Notes under the pieces: model-generated
Told to the model about the DNA's origin: nothing
Databases searched by the model: none
Seen by the model: only the letters and a program-made list of their open reading frames with translations
Assembly (NCBI RefSeq): GCF_007997215.1
Contig: NZ_VORW01000027.1
Coordinates: 1-46,546 of the forward strand
Direction of reading: 5' to 3'
DNA: 46,546 nucleotides
DNA from: Algoriphagus aquimarinus
GTDB lineage: Bacteria; Bacteroidota; Bacteroidia; Cytophagales; Cyclobacteriaceae
Shown here: positions 17,132 through 23,942 of the stretch, piece after piece
Position numbering within the stretch: position 1 is the stretch's first letter
Layout of the letters: every line of letters starts with the position of its first letter
Program-made: the position numbers and the translations under genes

Positions 17132-18204
17132 TAAAGTGGTATTGTTCGACCTTCATCTATCCAAACCTTCATACAATGAAGGTAGTGTAGCATGGCTATT
17201 TTTTTGAATTTAGCTTGATTTTTACCATTCTCTACACCACTTAGAATATCACGGAGCATCTGGACTCCTGGGTTCCCTTCAACAAATGTTGAGTAATCAT
17301 GGTCAAGCCTGTTATATGCTGCACTTCCTAAAACAGCTGGGACAATGAAATCCTTGAACTGTTCCAGTTTCTTCACTTCTGCCTTAAAACCATAATAAAG
17401 GTTGTCATAGGGATCATAGAAAATAAATCCTGGACTAATTGTGCCTCCTGCACTCATGTCATCCTTTTTGATACCTGCATAATCTCCAAAGGCATCAAAT
17501 AACTCTCTTTCAAAGGATTCAATCAGGCTATTATCGGCTTCAGAAATCACATCATTATGATCCAATTCTACATTCTTAATATCGGAGTTTAATGCACTTC
17601 GAATAATGATCTTCGTCACGCTTTTAAAACGGTCTCTTAAAACGCGATTATGTTTTCTAAAAATCGGATTAGTTGGGCTTACTGTTCCCAAATCATAAAT
17701 AAAGAAGTCGGATCCATTTCTTATGAATTGTTCAATTTCAACTAGATCTTCTTCAAAAGAATCAGGACTTGTCATGTAGGCAATTTTAGAATACTTCCCA
17801 ACTAACTCCTCGCTTTGTCTTCTAATTGTATCTGCTTCCCCTAAAAGATTCAAAAGAGAAGAAATCACTGGAACTACTCTTTCAATCGCTCTAAATTGCC
17901 CCAAAAAATCTACTCTTCCAGAAACAGATTCCAGGACAATTCGAGAAAAAGTAACTACATCTGATTGGGTACTATTAGAAAGTTTAATGTAATTGGGCAA
18001 GCTCAAAAACACATAATCTGAAGAGATTGAACCGATTAGATCGCTATAGATTTCGAATGAACTTTGTTGGTTATTTTTCCTATCCTTTTCCTTTATAACC
18101 TCTACCATTGGATAGATGCTATTTCCAAAATCAGTTTCTTTTAAAACTAGAATTTCCTGCTGTCTAGCTCTAAAAACAGGCACATATTTCAATGTTGAAC
18201 TCAT
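17122..18204 (-). CDS. Beta-family protein (T4 beta-like, sce7725 type)
   Basis: A 360-aa protein. Its opening YVPVFRARQQEILVLKETD matches the start of the beta-protein family (pattern Y-x-P-x-x-x-x-R-x-x-E-x-x-x-L), a TIM-barrel-like set found in phage T4 relatives and bacterial islands. The family-typical GDYAGIKKDD segment appears near residue 245, and the C-terminal part (AVLGSAAYNRLDHDYSTF, then KIAMLHYLHCM) also fits. Its biochemical role is unknown. The start codon overlaps the stop of the upstream cyclase-like gene (ATGA at 18201-18204), which implies translational coupling and a shared function. Its end overlaps the sce7726-family gene tail to tail. The three genes appear to form one module. 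Confidence 0.7.
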   Translation of the reverse strand: MSSTLKYVPVFRARQQEILVLKETDFGNSIYPMVEVIKEKDRKNNQQSSFEIYSDLIGSISSDYVFLSLPNYIKLSNSTQSDVVTFSRIVLESVSGRVDFLGQFRAIERVVPVISSLLNLLGEADTIRRQSEELVGKYSKIAYMTSPDSFEEDLVEIEQFIRNGSDFFIYDLGTVSPTNPIFRKHNRVLRDRFKSVTKIIIRSALNSDIKNVELDHNDVISEADNSLIESFERELFDAFGDYAGIKKDDMSAGGTISPGFIFYDPYDNLYYGFKAEVKKLEQFKDFIVPAVLGSAAYNRLDHDYSTFVEGNPGVQMLRDILSGVENGKNQAKFKKIAMLHYLHCMKVWIDEGRTIPLYQE

Positions 18205-18986
18205 ACCAATTCGATTTTTAAGGTTCTCAATCTATCTAATTCCTCTTCACTCACTTCTTCATCCTCAAGCATAATCCCGTTTTTCTCAATAAACTCTTCA
18301 AGAAAGAAGTTGTAGGTTTCAGCTAGCCATTTAAACTTTATTTCAATTTTTGGATCATCATACTTAATTGCCAATTTCTCTTGGATCTTTACCCTATAGG
18401 TTTCGAAAAACTCTACTCTATCGGCTGCCTTAATAACGCTATAGAATGGATCTATATAAGTGAGGCCTTCATCACTCTTAAGCTGATAATCAAAATCAGC
18501 ATCAATGTCTTTTAATAAATCACAAAACGAATCCGAAATAACTACGCGTGGATATATGGCAACTTTAGATTCTAGATGATATGCATTGGCCAATGGTATT
18601 CCTACTGCGATATCCTCTTCATCCAGCATCCAGCCATAATCAATCCCTCCTCTTAGGAAATATCCCAAGGAAGCCATTCGTTGGAAGAGATTGGAAACTA
18701 CAAACAATATCTCATTTGCTATATTTCTATCTTCCTCTACATCGGCGGAAATACAAATATTGTCGCTAAAAAGATAATACCTGCAATAGTTCTTGGGGAT
18801 TAATTGTACTACGGACTTAAAAGCAATAATAAACTCATTAGCCTTTGCAGAGACTAAATTATCTGAAGAAAACACTTCATTTTCTAAATCGGCATCATGT
18901 TCAAATTCATTTAGCAGGGATGCAAAGCCAAGCACATCCAAAAAACAAACTATTCTTCTCTGATATTTTATAGGTGAGTCATTCAT
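18201..18986 (-). CDS. Degenerate class III nucleotidyl-cyclase-like protein
   Basis: A 261-aa soluble protein. Motifs follow the order of class III cyclases: CFLDVLGF with Asp17 (compare F-x-D-I-x-G-F), FSDNICIS with Asp75 (compare the G-D hairpin), LRGGIDYG with Arg112 (compare R-I-G-I-H-x-G) and GIPLANAYHLES with Asn134 (compare V-N-x-A-x-R-L-E). The two metal-binding aspartates thus seem kept, while the Arg of A-x-R-L-E is replaced by His. Cyclases of this fold make cCMP or cUMP in Pycsar defence, but this protein lacks a recognisable effector partner and may be a nucleotide sensor instead. It is the first gene of the - strand pair, coupled to the beta-family gene by a 4-base overlap. Confidence 0.55.
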   Translation of the reverse strand: MNDSPIKYQRRIVCFLDVLGFASLLNEFEHDADLENEVFSSDNLVSAKANEFIIAFKSVVQLIPKNYCRYYLFSDNICISADVEEDRNIANEILFVVSNLFQRMASLGYFLRGGIDYGWMLDEEDIAVGIPLANAYHLESKVAIYPRVVISDSFCDLLKDIDADFDYQLKSDEGLTYIDPFYSVIKAADRVEFFETYRVKIQEKLAIKYDDPKIEIKFKWLAETYNFFLEEFIEKNGIMLEDEEVSEEELDRLRTLKIELV

Positions 18987-19038
18987 TTTACTTCTAAAAG
19001 TTTCAATATAATATCAACTTGAAATCCAAATCCCACAC

Positions 19039-19180
19039 TTATTTTACTTCAGCTTGAAACTCCAATATCTCAGCCATGGCGTCTTTTGCCAGAGTCCAAT
19101 AGACTACATCCTTTACGTCCAATAAATCAAGACCTTTATGTAGGTAGGTAACAGCATTTTTTATATCCCCGTCTGGGTGT
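19039..19180 (-). pseudogene. 3' fragment of an unidentified gene cut by a repeat element
   Basis: From about 19174 down to the TAA at 19039 the - strand reads an uninterrupted, protein-like 45 residues (DIKNAVTYLHKGLDLL, later WTLAKDAMAEILEFQAEVK). There is no start codon near its beginning. An in-frame stop lies just beyond, inside the dispersed repeat that begins at 19173. The repeat therefore seems to have removed or replaced the 5' part. I do not recognise the family. Confidence 0.45.
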
Positions 19181-19298
19181 AGTTAAATCGTCTTGGTTAC
19201 TGGGTGGGATTTGTAATTCCACCCTGATATCCTTACCAATTTGCAATTGGTTTTCTACCTCATCCCGCCTTCTCCTGAAGGAGAAGGCGCATGGCACT
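19173..19298 (+). repeat. Modular island repeat, copy 1 (short form)
   Basis: It starts GGGTGTAGTTAAATCG and carries GGTGGGATTTGTAATTCCACC, the palindrome ACCAATTTGCAATTGGT and the end hairpin CCTTCTCCTGAAGGAGAAGG. The same order of parts recurs in the copies at 20812, 21648, 24845, 25399 and 25636. Confidence 0.8.
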
Positions 19299-19310
19299 TC
19301 TAGTTAATAA

Positions 19311-19724
19311 CTATGCGGTCCAATACAAATATTTATTCTCAATCCCCATGCTGCCATCAATAGCTACTTCCAGCAGCGGATTTTTTGAGCATCTGGTTCC
19401 TGCTTTAGTGGTTGCTTTGCATTGGTAGGAAGTCGTCTGAGTCGGCTTGATTTCTTTGCTTGGCTCTATCTTTTTTGTTTCTGCTGACAGTGGGATTGGT
19501 TTGGCTGCACCCATTTCAGTACTAGAAGGCTTGCATACCAAGCAGGCTGTTAAGCCTTTCTTTTTGGCTACTGTCAGATCCGATGCCCAGCCTGTTTTAG
19601 AGTAGCGGCAGGATTCCTTGTGGAACTTCGCTCCTGTCTTGGTGACGAAGACTGTCTGCGCCTGAAGTTGGGCTGCAAGTAGAAAGAAAACTATAAATAG
19701 GAAGCCGTACAGAAGTTTGTACAT
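19311..19724 (-). pseudogene. Secreted Cys-rich protein gene with frameshifted 3' end
   Basis: A signal peptide (cut near LQAQ, residue 23) leads to a small metal-binding-like domain (KTGAKFHKESCRYSKTGW, then CLVCKP) of the type found in competence-like and nuclease-associated proteins, and a linker. The third part starts YQCKATTKAGTRCSKN, the first half of a short zinc motif that normally continues with Y-C-W-Q-H. Here the frame runs off into 20 unrelated residues. One more A in the A6 run (19381-19386) would restore CSKKSAAGSSY, a stop in place of Cys (TGA, 19357-19359), then WQHGD. So one deletion and one nonsense change broke the final Cys/His motif. The first domain may still be made. 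Confidence 0.7.
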
Positions 19725-19842
19725 CTGGGTTAGATTGGGTTCAGAAGTATTTCCGGATTTAAGGCCGGATGGGTGATAAAAGTTGGCGAAGTAGTCTCTA
19801 CTAAAAGGTTATTGCAATAAAAGGGAGAAATCGGAACTTTAT

Positions 19843-19860
19843 ATACCCTGTACAGGGTAT
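19843..19860. promoter_or_regulatory. Perfect 18-bp palindrome ATACCCTGTACAGGGTAT
   Basis: It lies 118 bases upstream of the Cys-rich secreted protein gene. A one-mismatch copy sits at 21167-21184. Size and symmetry suggest a dimeric repressor or activator site with a TGTACA core. Confidence 0.6.
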
Positions 19861-20045
19861 TTTACAAGAAAATGGGAGGAAATTGAGGGGAGTATTGGCA
19901 ATTATGTCAATGCTGCGAGCAACCTCAATGTCAATTGTGAAAAAAACAGACAGACAGTTAAAAATCTTCCAAATAGAAAAGTTACGTTTCGTGAATAATA
20001 GGAAAAGAGGGGTAAAAAACGAGACTATTAAAAATAAGTAGCAAA

Positions 20046-20093
20046 AAAGTTACTTTTTCATTTGCATAGAAAGTAACATATTTGTTACCTTTG
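20046..20093 (+). promoter_or_regulatory. hicAB promoter with overlapping operators
   Basis: TACCTTTG (20086-20093) fits the Bacteroidota -7 box TAnnTTTG, with a TTTG 21 bases upstream as the -33 box. Over it lie two inverted repeats, GTTACTTT/AAAGTAAC and GTAAC-ATATTT-GTTAC, likely HicB operators. The hicA ATG follows only four bases after the -7 box, so the mRNA may be leaderless or nearly so. Confidence 0.65.
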
Positions 20094-20097
20094 ACGT

Positions 20098-20280
20098 ATG
20101 AAAGTAAAAGAGTTGCAAAAGTTACTTCATAAAGATGGCTGGTACAAAAAAGAACAGAAAGGAAGCCATCTTCAATTAATTCACCCGACTAAGCCGGGAA
20201 AAGTAACAGTCCCCATCCATGGCGGGGACATACCTATAGGAACCTTAAATTCCATTCTGAAGCAGGCGGGGCTAAAATAG
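20098..20280 (+). CDS. hicA: HicA-type mRNA interferase toxin
   Basis: A 60-aa protein with the whole HicA (YcfA-like, double-stranded RNA-binding-like) fold. It has KVKELQKLLHKDGW, the catalytic histidine His24 in QKGSHLQL, and the ending VTVPIHGGDIPIGTLNSILKQAGL. HicA cleaves mRNA during translation and is blocked by HicB. The toxin gene comes first, as in most hic loci, with hicB 70 bases downstream and a shared terminator. The key residues are intact, so the toxin should be active. Confidence 0.92.
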   Translation: MKVKELQKLLHKDGWYKKEQKGSHLQLIHPTKPGKVTVPIHGGDIPIGTLNSILKQAGLK

Positions 20281-20350
20281 CCCCCACCTAGTTCGGAAAA
20301 TCCAGATAACGACAGATTACAAACAAAACGACAACACAACACCATCGTCC

Positions 20351-20740
20351 ATGCAAATCGTAAAAATCCCTCTAACCATCGAAAGACAGGATGGCAAAGA
20401 ACTGTGGGGAAGAATCGAGTACAATGACAACTTAATCACAGACTTTGCAAACACAGTAGATGAACTTGAATCAAAAATCAAAGCCTTATTATGGGACTTT
20501 GAAGAATTGGATCCACAATGCGTAGAATTTATCCCTCAATATGACATCTATGCATTGTTTCAGAAGTTTGACTTCTTGAAAATATCAACTGTTGCAGAAC
20601 ATGCGGGTATGAACCCCGGACTCCTAAGGCAATATGTGTCAGGAGCGAAAAGCCCCTCTCTAGAGCAGGCTAAAAAAATAGAGAAAACGCTCCATATGTT
20701 AGCAATTGAGCTGCAAGAAGCAACAATCATAACATCATAA
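20351..20740 (+). CDS. hicB: HicB-type antitoxin with C-terminal HTH
   Basis: A 129-aa protein. The N-terminal half (IPLTIERQDGKELWGRIEYN, about 5-70) fits the partial RNase H fold of HicB that caps the toxin. The C-terminal half (about 78-125, with STVAEHAGMNPGLLRQYVSG and EQAKKIEKTLH) is an XRE-type helix-turn-helix for autorepression at the palindromes upstream of hicA. The gap to hicA is longer than usual and A/C-rich. The hicAB unit ends in a perfect 15-bp terminator. Confidence 0.85.
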   Translation: MQIVKIPLTIERQDGKELWGRIEYNDNLITDFANTVDELESKIKALLWDFEELDPQCVEFIPQYDIYALFQKFDFLKISTVAEHAGMNPGLLRQYVSGAKSPSLEQAKKIEKTLHMLAIELQEATIITS

Positions 20741-20775
20741 AACAAAAAGTCCTGATAAACTCAGGACTTTTTGTT
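20741..20775 (+). terminator. Intrinsic terminator of hicAB
   Basis: AACAAAAAGTCCTGA (20741-20755) and TCAGGACTTTTTGTT (20761-20775) form a perfect 15-bp stem with a 5-base loop, starting at the hicB stop. A T-rich 3' arm completes the signal. Confidence 0.92.
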
Positions 20776-20811
20776 TTATAGACTGTGTGTCCGGTCCTGA
20801 AATAGTGTTCC

Positions 20812-21003
20812 CCACTCGGCGTAGTCAAATCGCTCGTGGAGACTGGGTGGGATTCTCCTTCCCTGCTGTCTGGCCCAAGGTTAAAATCTTCCTCAGAAAG
20901 ATTTCTTAATACCTTGTCCTACCCTGGTATCCGAAGCAATTTGCAATTGGCTTTTCTACCTCATCCCTCCTTCTCCTTGAGGAGAAGGCGATAGTCTGTG
21001 CTA
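20812..21003 (+). repeat. Modular island repeat, copy 2 (long form)
   Basis: It has the same ends as copy 1 (CTCGGCGTAGTCAAATCG at the start, CCTTCTCC and its inverse at the end). The middle GTAATTCCACC is replaced by a 70-base module with CTGTCTGGCCCAAGG and the hairpin AAATCTT-CCTCAGA-AAGATTT. Confidence 0.8.
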
Positions 21004-21032
21004 TCCTAGAGATTTCTAGATCAAAAGGTGTT

Positions 21033-21084
21033 TGAAGAGTTCCAGATTTAAGCCCAGGTGGATGCTATAAAAGTTGGCGTAGTT
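21033..21084 (-). other. Orphan upstream region, paralogous to that of the gene at 19311-19724
   Basis: TCCAGATTTAAGCCCAGGTG, later ATAAAAGTTGGCG, matches 19744-19793 with few changes. At the first site this block sits directly before the Cys-rich protein gene. Here it directly follows repeat copy 2 and no gene is present, so a duplicated gene body seems to have been lost. Confidence 0.5.
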
Positions 21085-21166
21085 CCCGAATCCTTCCAGT
21101 CTCGAGAATGAGACCTTCAGGCTTTAAAGAACAGTCACAAGAAAGGAATTAAAATAATACGGGAAC

Positions 21167-21184
21167 ATACCTTGTACAGGGTAT
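21167..21184. promoter_or_regulatory. Second copy of the ATACCCTGTACAGGGTAT palindrome
   Basis: One mismatch from symmetry (ATACCTTGTACAGGGTAT). It belongs to the orphan upstream region at 21033-21084 and probably no longer controls a gene, unless it acts on the small gene at 21220-21366 from behind. Confidence 0.5.
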
Positions 21185-21219
21185 TTTTCAGTTCTTAGAA
21201 AGTCAATTGAACAACTTTT

Positions 21220-21366
21220 CTACTTGCACCCATTCTTTGCGCATGTAATTCTTTCATTGGTATTAACCCAATGCTCTGCTTTTTCAGTGGTATCGAAACC
21301 ACATCCGGTTCTTCCTCCCTTTTGTCCTTGATGAACTTCGTTTGTTGGGGTGTGTTTAACAGCCAT
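21220..21366 (-). CDS. Small 48-aa Cys-containing protein, unknown function
   Basis: I choose the ATG at 21366, giving MAVKHTPTNEVHQGQKGG, then RTGCGFDTTEKAEHWVNTNE and RITCAKNGCK. An earlier in-frame ATG (21405) adds 13 unlikely residues. Three cysteines (one after RTG, two in the final CAKNGC) and a histidine could bind zinc. I recall similar small proteins in Bacteroidota with the same GRTGCG and TCxKxGCK endings, but no function is known. It stands alone between repeat copies. Confidence 0.65.
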   Translation of the reverse strand: MAVKHTPTNEVHQGQKGGRTGCGFDTTEKAEHWVNTNERITCAKNGCK

Positions 21367-21647
21367 GATGATTTTGTTTAAGTTGATAATAAGTGGAGAG
21401 CACATAAACTCATATTTTCATGATTCTTTGTGCTCTTCGAAACTAGCGAATGATTTACAGTAAACCCATCAAGAAAAAACTAATAACGACAGTATATGTC
21501 AAACAATCAGCATTTTAGAAGAAACCTTCGCGCTTTCACTCTATACCTCGCAAATCCAGTTAGCAAAAAAATCATTGTCATCTACTTTAACAATGATTTC
21601 ATTGCCAAAAACCAACACAGTGGAAAAAAAAATGGAACACATGGCTC

Positions 21648-21717
21648 TCACCTCGGTGTAGTCATATCGCTCATAGGACTGGGTGGGATTTGTAATTCCA
21701 CCCCCAATTTGAATTAT
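21648..21717 (+). repeat. Modular island repeat, copy 3 (short form, truncated)
   Basis: It carries CTCGGTGTAGTCATATCGCT and GGTGGGATTTGTAATTCCACC, then a degraded CCAATTTGAATTATCC. The end hairpin is missing. Confidence 0.75.
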
Positions 21718-21792
21718 CCGTTGCTTTTTATTAACTTAAATATCATTTTTAAACGAGGATTTGATTTTTGGAAAGCCAAATAGATAAACGGT

Positions 21793-22587
21793 ATGATTTG
21801 GTTTAAGGATTTATTTGACAAAGAAAAGTTGCCTACTTTTTCGCCCATGGCAATTTCCCCAGATATGGAAAATGAGTATTTGTTTTTCGAAACTGTTGAG
21901 AATGAACCTCCTTATTCCCTTAAACATTGGCTAGACTATTTTAAGAAAAAGTGCATCAAATTTAAACCTCAATATTTAAAGGCTATCAAGCAGCAAATTA
22001 GAAAGGGGGATTTTAAAAACCCCCACAAGTTTCCAGATTATTTTGATAATGAATTTGATTTCATCTGTATGGCTTTTCAATTTGGCAATTCACCAAAGGA
22101 AATCGTCTGTAATTTGGGACTGGCTTTTGTGAAAAATGGAGAACTCGTTTATTGGACCAACTATAATATCCTTCCCCCCGATGAGGAAGATGCGTTTCTT
22201 ATACCCAAAGACCGTGTTGTGAGGCTTCACGAACTAGAACATGTTCAAAATTTTAAAAAACTTTGGGATTCTAAGTTATCAGAAATCTGCAATAACAATT
22301 TACTTGTAATTTATGATTCGGTTGTAGAATTGAGTATTCTTAAGACCTTATTTTTGAATTACAGTATAGAAAATTTCAATTTCTGGTATACAGATGTTTT
22401 AAGCTTGGTTGAGTTTTCCGGAAATTCTGAAAAGCTTGCTGAACTAGGCCGGGAATTCGGATTTAAAGTGAAAAAGGAAGAAGATGCCAAAGAGGATGCG
22501 GTGACCTGCGCGAATGTTTTTCATGAGCTTTCCATAGTTAATCCAAACTATCTGAATCATATCCGCCACTTGGATATGGGCAATTAA
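21793..22587 (+). CDS. DnaQ-fold exonuclease-like protein, probably inactive
   Basis: A 264-aa protein. After an N-terminal extension of about 95 residues, residues about 95-255 follow the order of the DnaQ/epsilon 3'-5' exonuclease fold: FICMAFQFGN, NLGLAFVKNGELVYWTNYNI, a LHELEHVQNFKKLW segment, NNNLLVIYDSVVELSILKTL, TDVLSL and EDAVTCANVFHEL. The DxE of the first motif is absent (AFQFGN in its place) and the FD of the second is changed to VE. Only the last Asp before the CA pair is kept, so metal-dependent cleavage is unlikely. It could bind DNA or RNA ends without cutting. It stands alone in the island. Confidence 0.6.
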   Translation: MIWFKDLFDKEKLPTFSPMAISPDMENEYLFFETVENEPPYSLKHWLDYFKKKCIKFKPQYLKAIKQQIRKGDFKNPHKFPDYFDNEFDFICMAFQFGNSPKEIVCNLGLAFVKNGELVYWTNYNILPPDEEDAFLIPKDRVVRLHELEHVQNFKKLWDSKLSEICNNNLLVIYDSVVELSILKTLFLNYSIENFNFWYTDVLSLVEFSGNSEKLAELGREFGFKVKKEEDAKEDAVTCANVFHELSIVNPNYLNHIRHLDMGN

Positions 22588-22665
22588 AAATAGGAACACC
22601 ATTGGATGCTAATCGTGTTTGGAATTTAGGTTGGAGAGGAATTGCATCCTTGTTTATTGAAGAGC

Positions 22666-22818
22666 TTAAAAAACTCGGCAAGTGTAGCCGTCTAATTGTT
22701 TGTTTTGAAGCTCTTCCCAGAGCTTTCGCTCGGCAGGGGTTAACCTTTTCCGCAATTCTTTTGCTTTTTGGTGTGTGGCTGATGAAGCTCCGTAAAAAAG
22801 GTTGGAGGAGTAGGTCAT
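22666..22818 (-). pseudogene. Truncated DUF559 endonuclease-like gene (N-terminal 50 residues)
   Basis: From the ATG at 22818 the - strand reads MTYSSNLFYGASSATHQKAK, then ELRKRLTPAERKLWEELQNK and QLDGYTCRVF before a stop at 22666. The pattern Y-G-A ... A-K-E-L-R-K ... T-x-A-E-x-x-L-W-E-x-L-x-N-K-Q-L-D-G-Y is the start of the DUF559 proteins, relatives of very-short-patch-repair-type endonucleases. Full members have about 120 residues and continue K-F-R-R-Q-H-P. The catalytic core is absent here, so this is a 3'-truncated remnant. Confidence 0.75.
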
Positions 22819-22877
22819 TTACTGGTCAATATAGACAGAAGGTGATTGGAAGTAAATGCTTTAATGCTAGCAGTGCC

Positions 22878-22918
22878 TAGTCCCCTCTCCTTGAGGAGAG
22901 GCCTAGGGTGAGGTAGAT
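22878..22918 (-). repeat. Tail of the modular island repeat in inverse orientation
   Basis: The reverse strand reads TCTACCTCACCC, then CCTCTCCTCAAGGAGAGG, matching the final part of the other copies (TCTACCTCATCCC, CCTTCTCC with its inverse). Only the tail is present. It lies just upstream of the DUF559 remnant. Confidence 0.65.
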
Positions 22919-22986
22919 TTAATGCTGGATTGTTGGAAGCGGTAGTTTTCTCCACTAAGCGGGTGGCTCATTATCCATAGAAGGAT

Positions 22987-23211
22987 TTATCCCTTTGGAG
23001 GATGCGGATCCTTACCATAACTATTTTTCTCCCTTATTTTACCATCCCTTCCGTGAACAATCAGTTCAGACTGATTATTTTTAGCGATTTCCCTCGCAAC
23101 CTTGATAGCATCACGCTGATTATCAGTAATAACAGTAAACCTACTGCTACCTTCCTTTTTGACAGCCCATCCATTACCTAAGGGAATCACATGTTGATTT
23201 CGCTTTGCCAT
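22987..23211 (-). CDS. DUF2188 protein
   Basis: A 74-aa protein with the DUF2188 pattern: QHVIPLGNGWAVKKEGSSRF, a T-D-N-Q-R-D-A helix start, then ELIVHGRDGKIREKNSYGKD. The family is a small alpha/beta fold with no established activity. The stop-to-start distance from the HEPN gene is 6 bases, so the two are co-transcribed, with the HEPN gene first. The pairing suggests that this small protein may be a partner of the HEPN protein, perhaps its antidote; this is inference. Confidence 0.85.
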   Translation of the reverse strand: MAKRNQHVIPLGNGWAVKKEGSSRFTVITDNQRDAIKVAREIAKNNQSELIVHGRDGKIREKNSYGKDPHPPKG

Positions 23212-23217
23212 AACTAC

Positions 23218-23673
23218 TTATTTTTTAAGAATGTATTGAATCAATTCAGTTGAAGAACCGAAAAAATCCATCGCTTCATTTTTACTTACTTCCCTTAATG
23301 TATATCTAAGTTCAGGATCCCAAGCGTTTACAATTAGCCATTGCTCAAATTTATTCTCTTTTATCTTTATCTCAGCCCCTGAATAGAACAATAATCTATT
23401 AAGATCATGATTTCTAATTTGACGAATCTGGGATATTACACCGTCAAGTCTTTCCTTAGAACCTCCTGAATTTTGATAAGCACCAAATTCTTCTCTATTT
23501 TCCGGAAACCCTTCTTTAAACTTAAACATCCTACAAAGTTTAAGTTTCAACGCAAGTTCAACTGAATATCCTGCAATATAAACGCTGGTAGCAAATCTAT
23601 TGTTCTTCAATAATATTTCAGAATCCAGAAGTTTTTCTGAAATCAACAGTTTCAGGCTTTTTTTCTTAATCAT
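23218..23673 (-). CDS. HEPN-domain protein
   Basis: A 151-aa helical protein with the HEPN pattern: LLKNNRFATSVYIAGYSVEL, a long helix LALKLKLCRMF, RNHDLNRLLF and the closing WDPELRYTLREVS. RQIRNH fits R-x4-H, the usual catalytic pattern of HEPN ribonucleases, although the H-D-L motif is also found in non-catalytic relatives. No MNT nucleotidyltransferase gene is present. The partner in the operon is instead a DUF2188 protein, 6 bases downstream. A toxin-antitoxin role is plausible but not shown by the sequence. Confidence 0.75.
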   Translation of the reverse strand: MIKKKSLKLLISEKLLDSEILLKNNRFATSVYIAGYSVELALKLKLCRMFKFKEGFPENREEFGAYQNSGGSKERLDGVISQIRQIRNHDLNRLLFYSGAEIKIKENKFEQWLIVNAWDPELRYTLREVSKNEAMDFFGSSTELIQYILKK

Positions 23674-23886
23674 CGGATTATTATTTGGCTAAAAAATTGA
23701 TGAAAACATAAAATATAGAATAGGGAATGACACAAATCCCCGTAGCGCAATCAGCTCATATTGCTTGCCTCTTAAAAATGGAAAATACATATAGTCAAAA
23801 GGTTATATCCAAACTATCTATTAAGTGAATATAGTCTTTTTCTTTAATATTTTCATCTGTTTATAATTGTCTTCTAATGGTCAGAT

Positions 23887-23942
23887 GGAATCTCGCATGT
23901 ATGATAATCAACCCAGTGTGTACAATTAGTCAGGCTCGATTT
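23887..23942 (-). repeat. Dispersed 53-nt inverted element, copy B
   Basis: On the - strand AATCGAGCCTG (23931-23941) and CATGCGAGATT (23889-23899) are the arms, with ACACACTGGGTTGATTAT between. It overlaps the last four codons and stop of the frameshifted sce7726 gene, so the element seems to have supplied its present end. Confidence 0.75.

Noticed and set aside
21496..21783. 95-codon + strand ORF
   Set aside because: Its middle is repeat copy 3, so the frame is open by chance.
22602..22880. 92-codon + strand ORF
   Set aside because: It is antisense to the clear DUF559 remnant and starts at TTG. Its first residues recall the end of GDP-fucose synthase, but too weakly to annotate.
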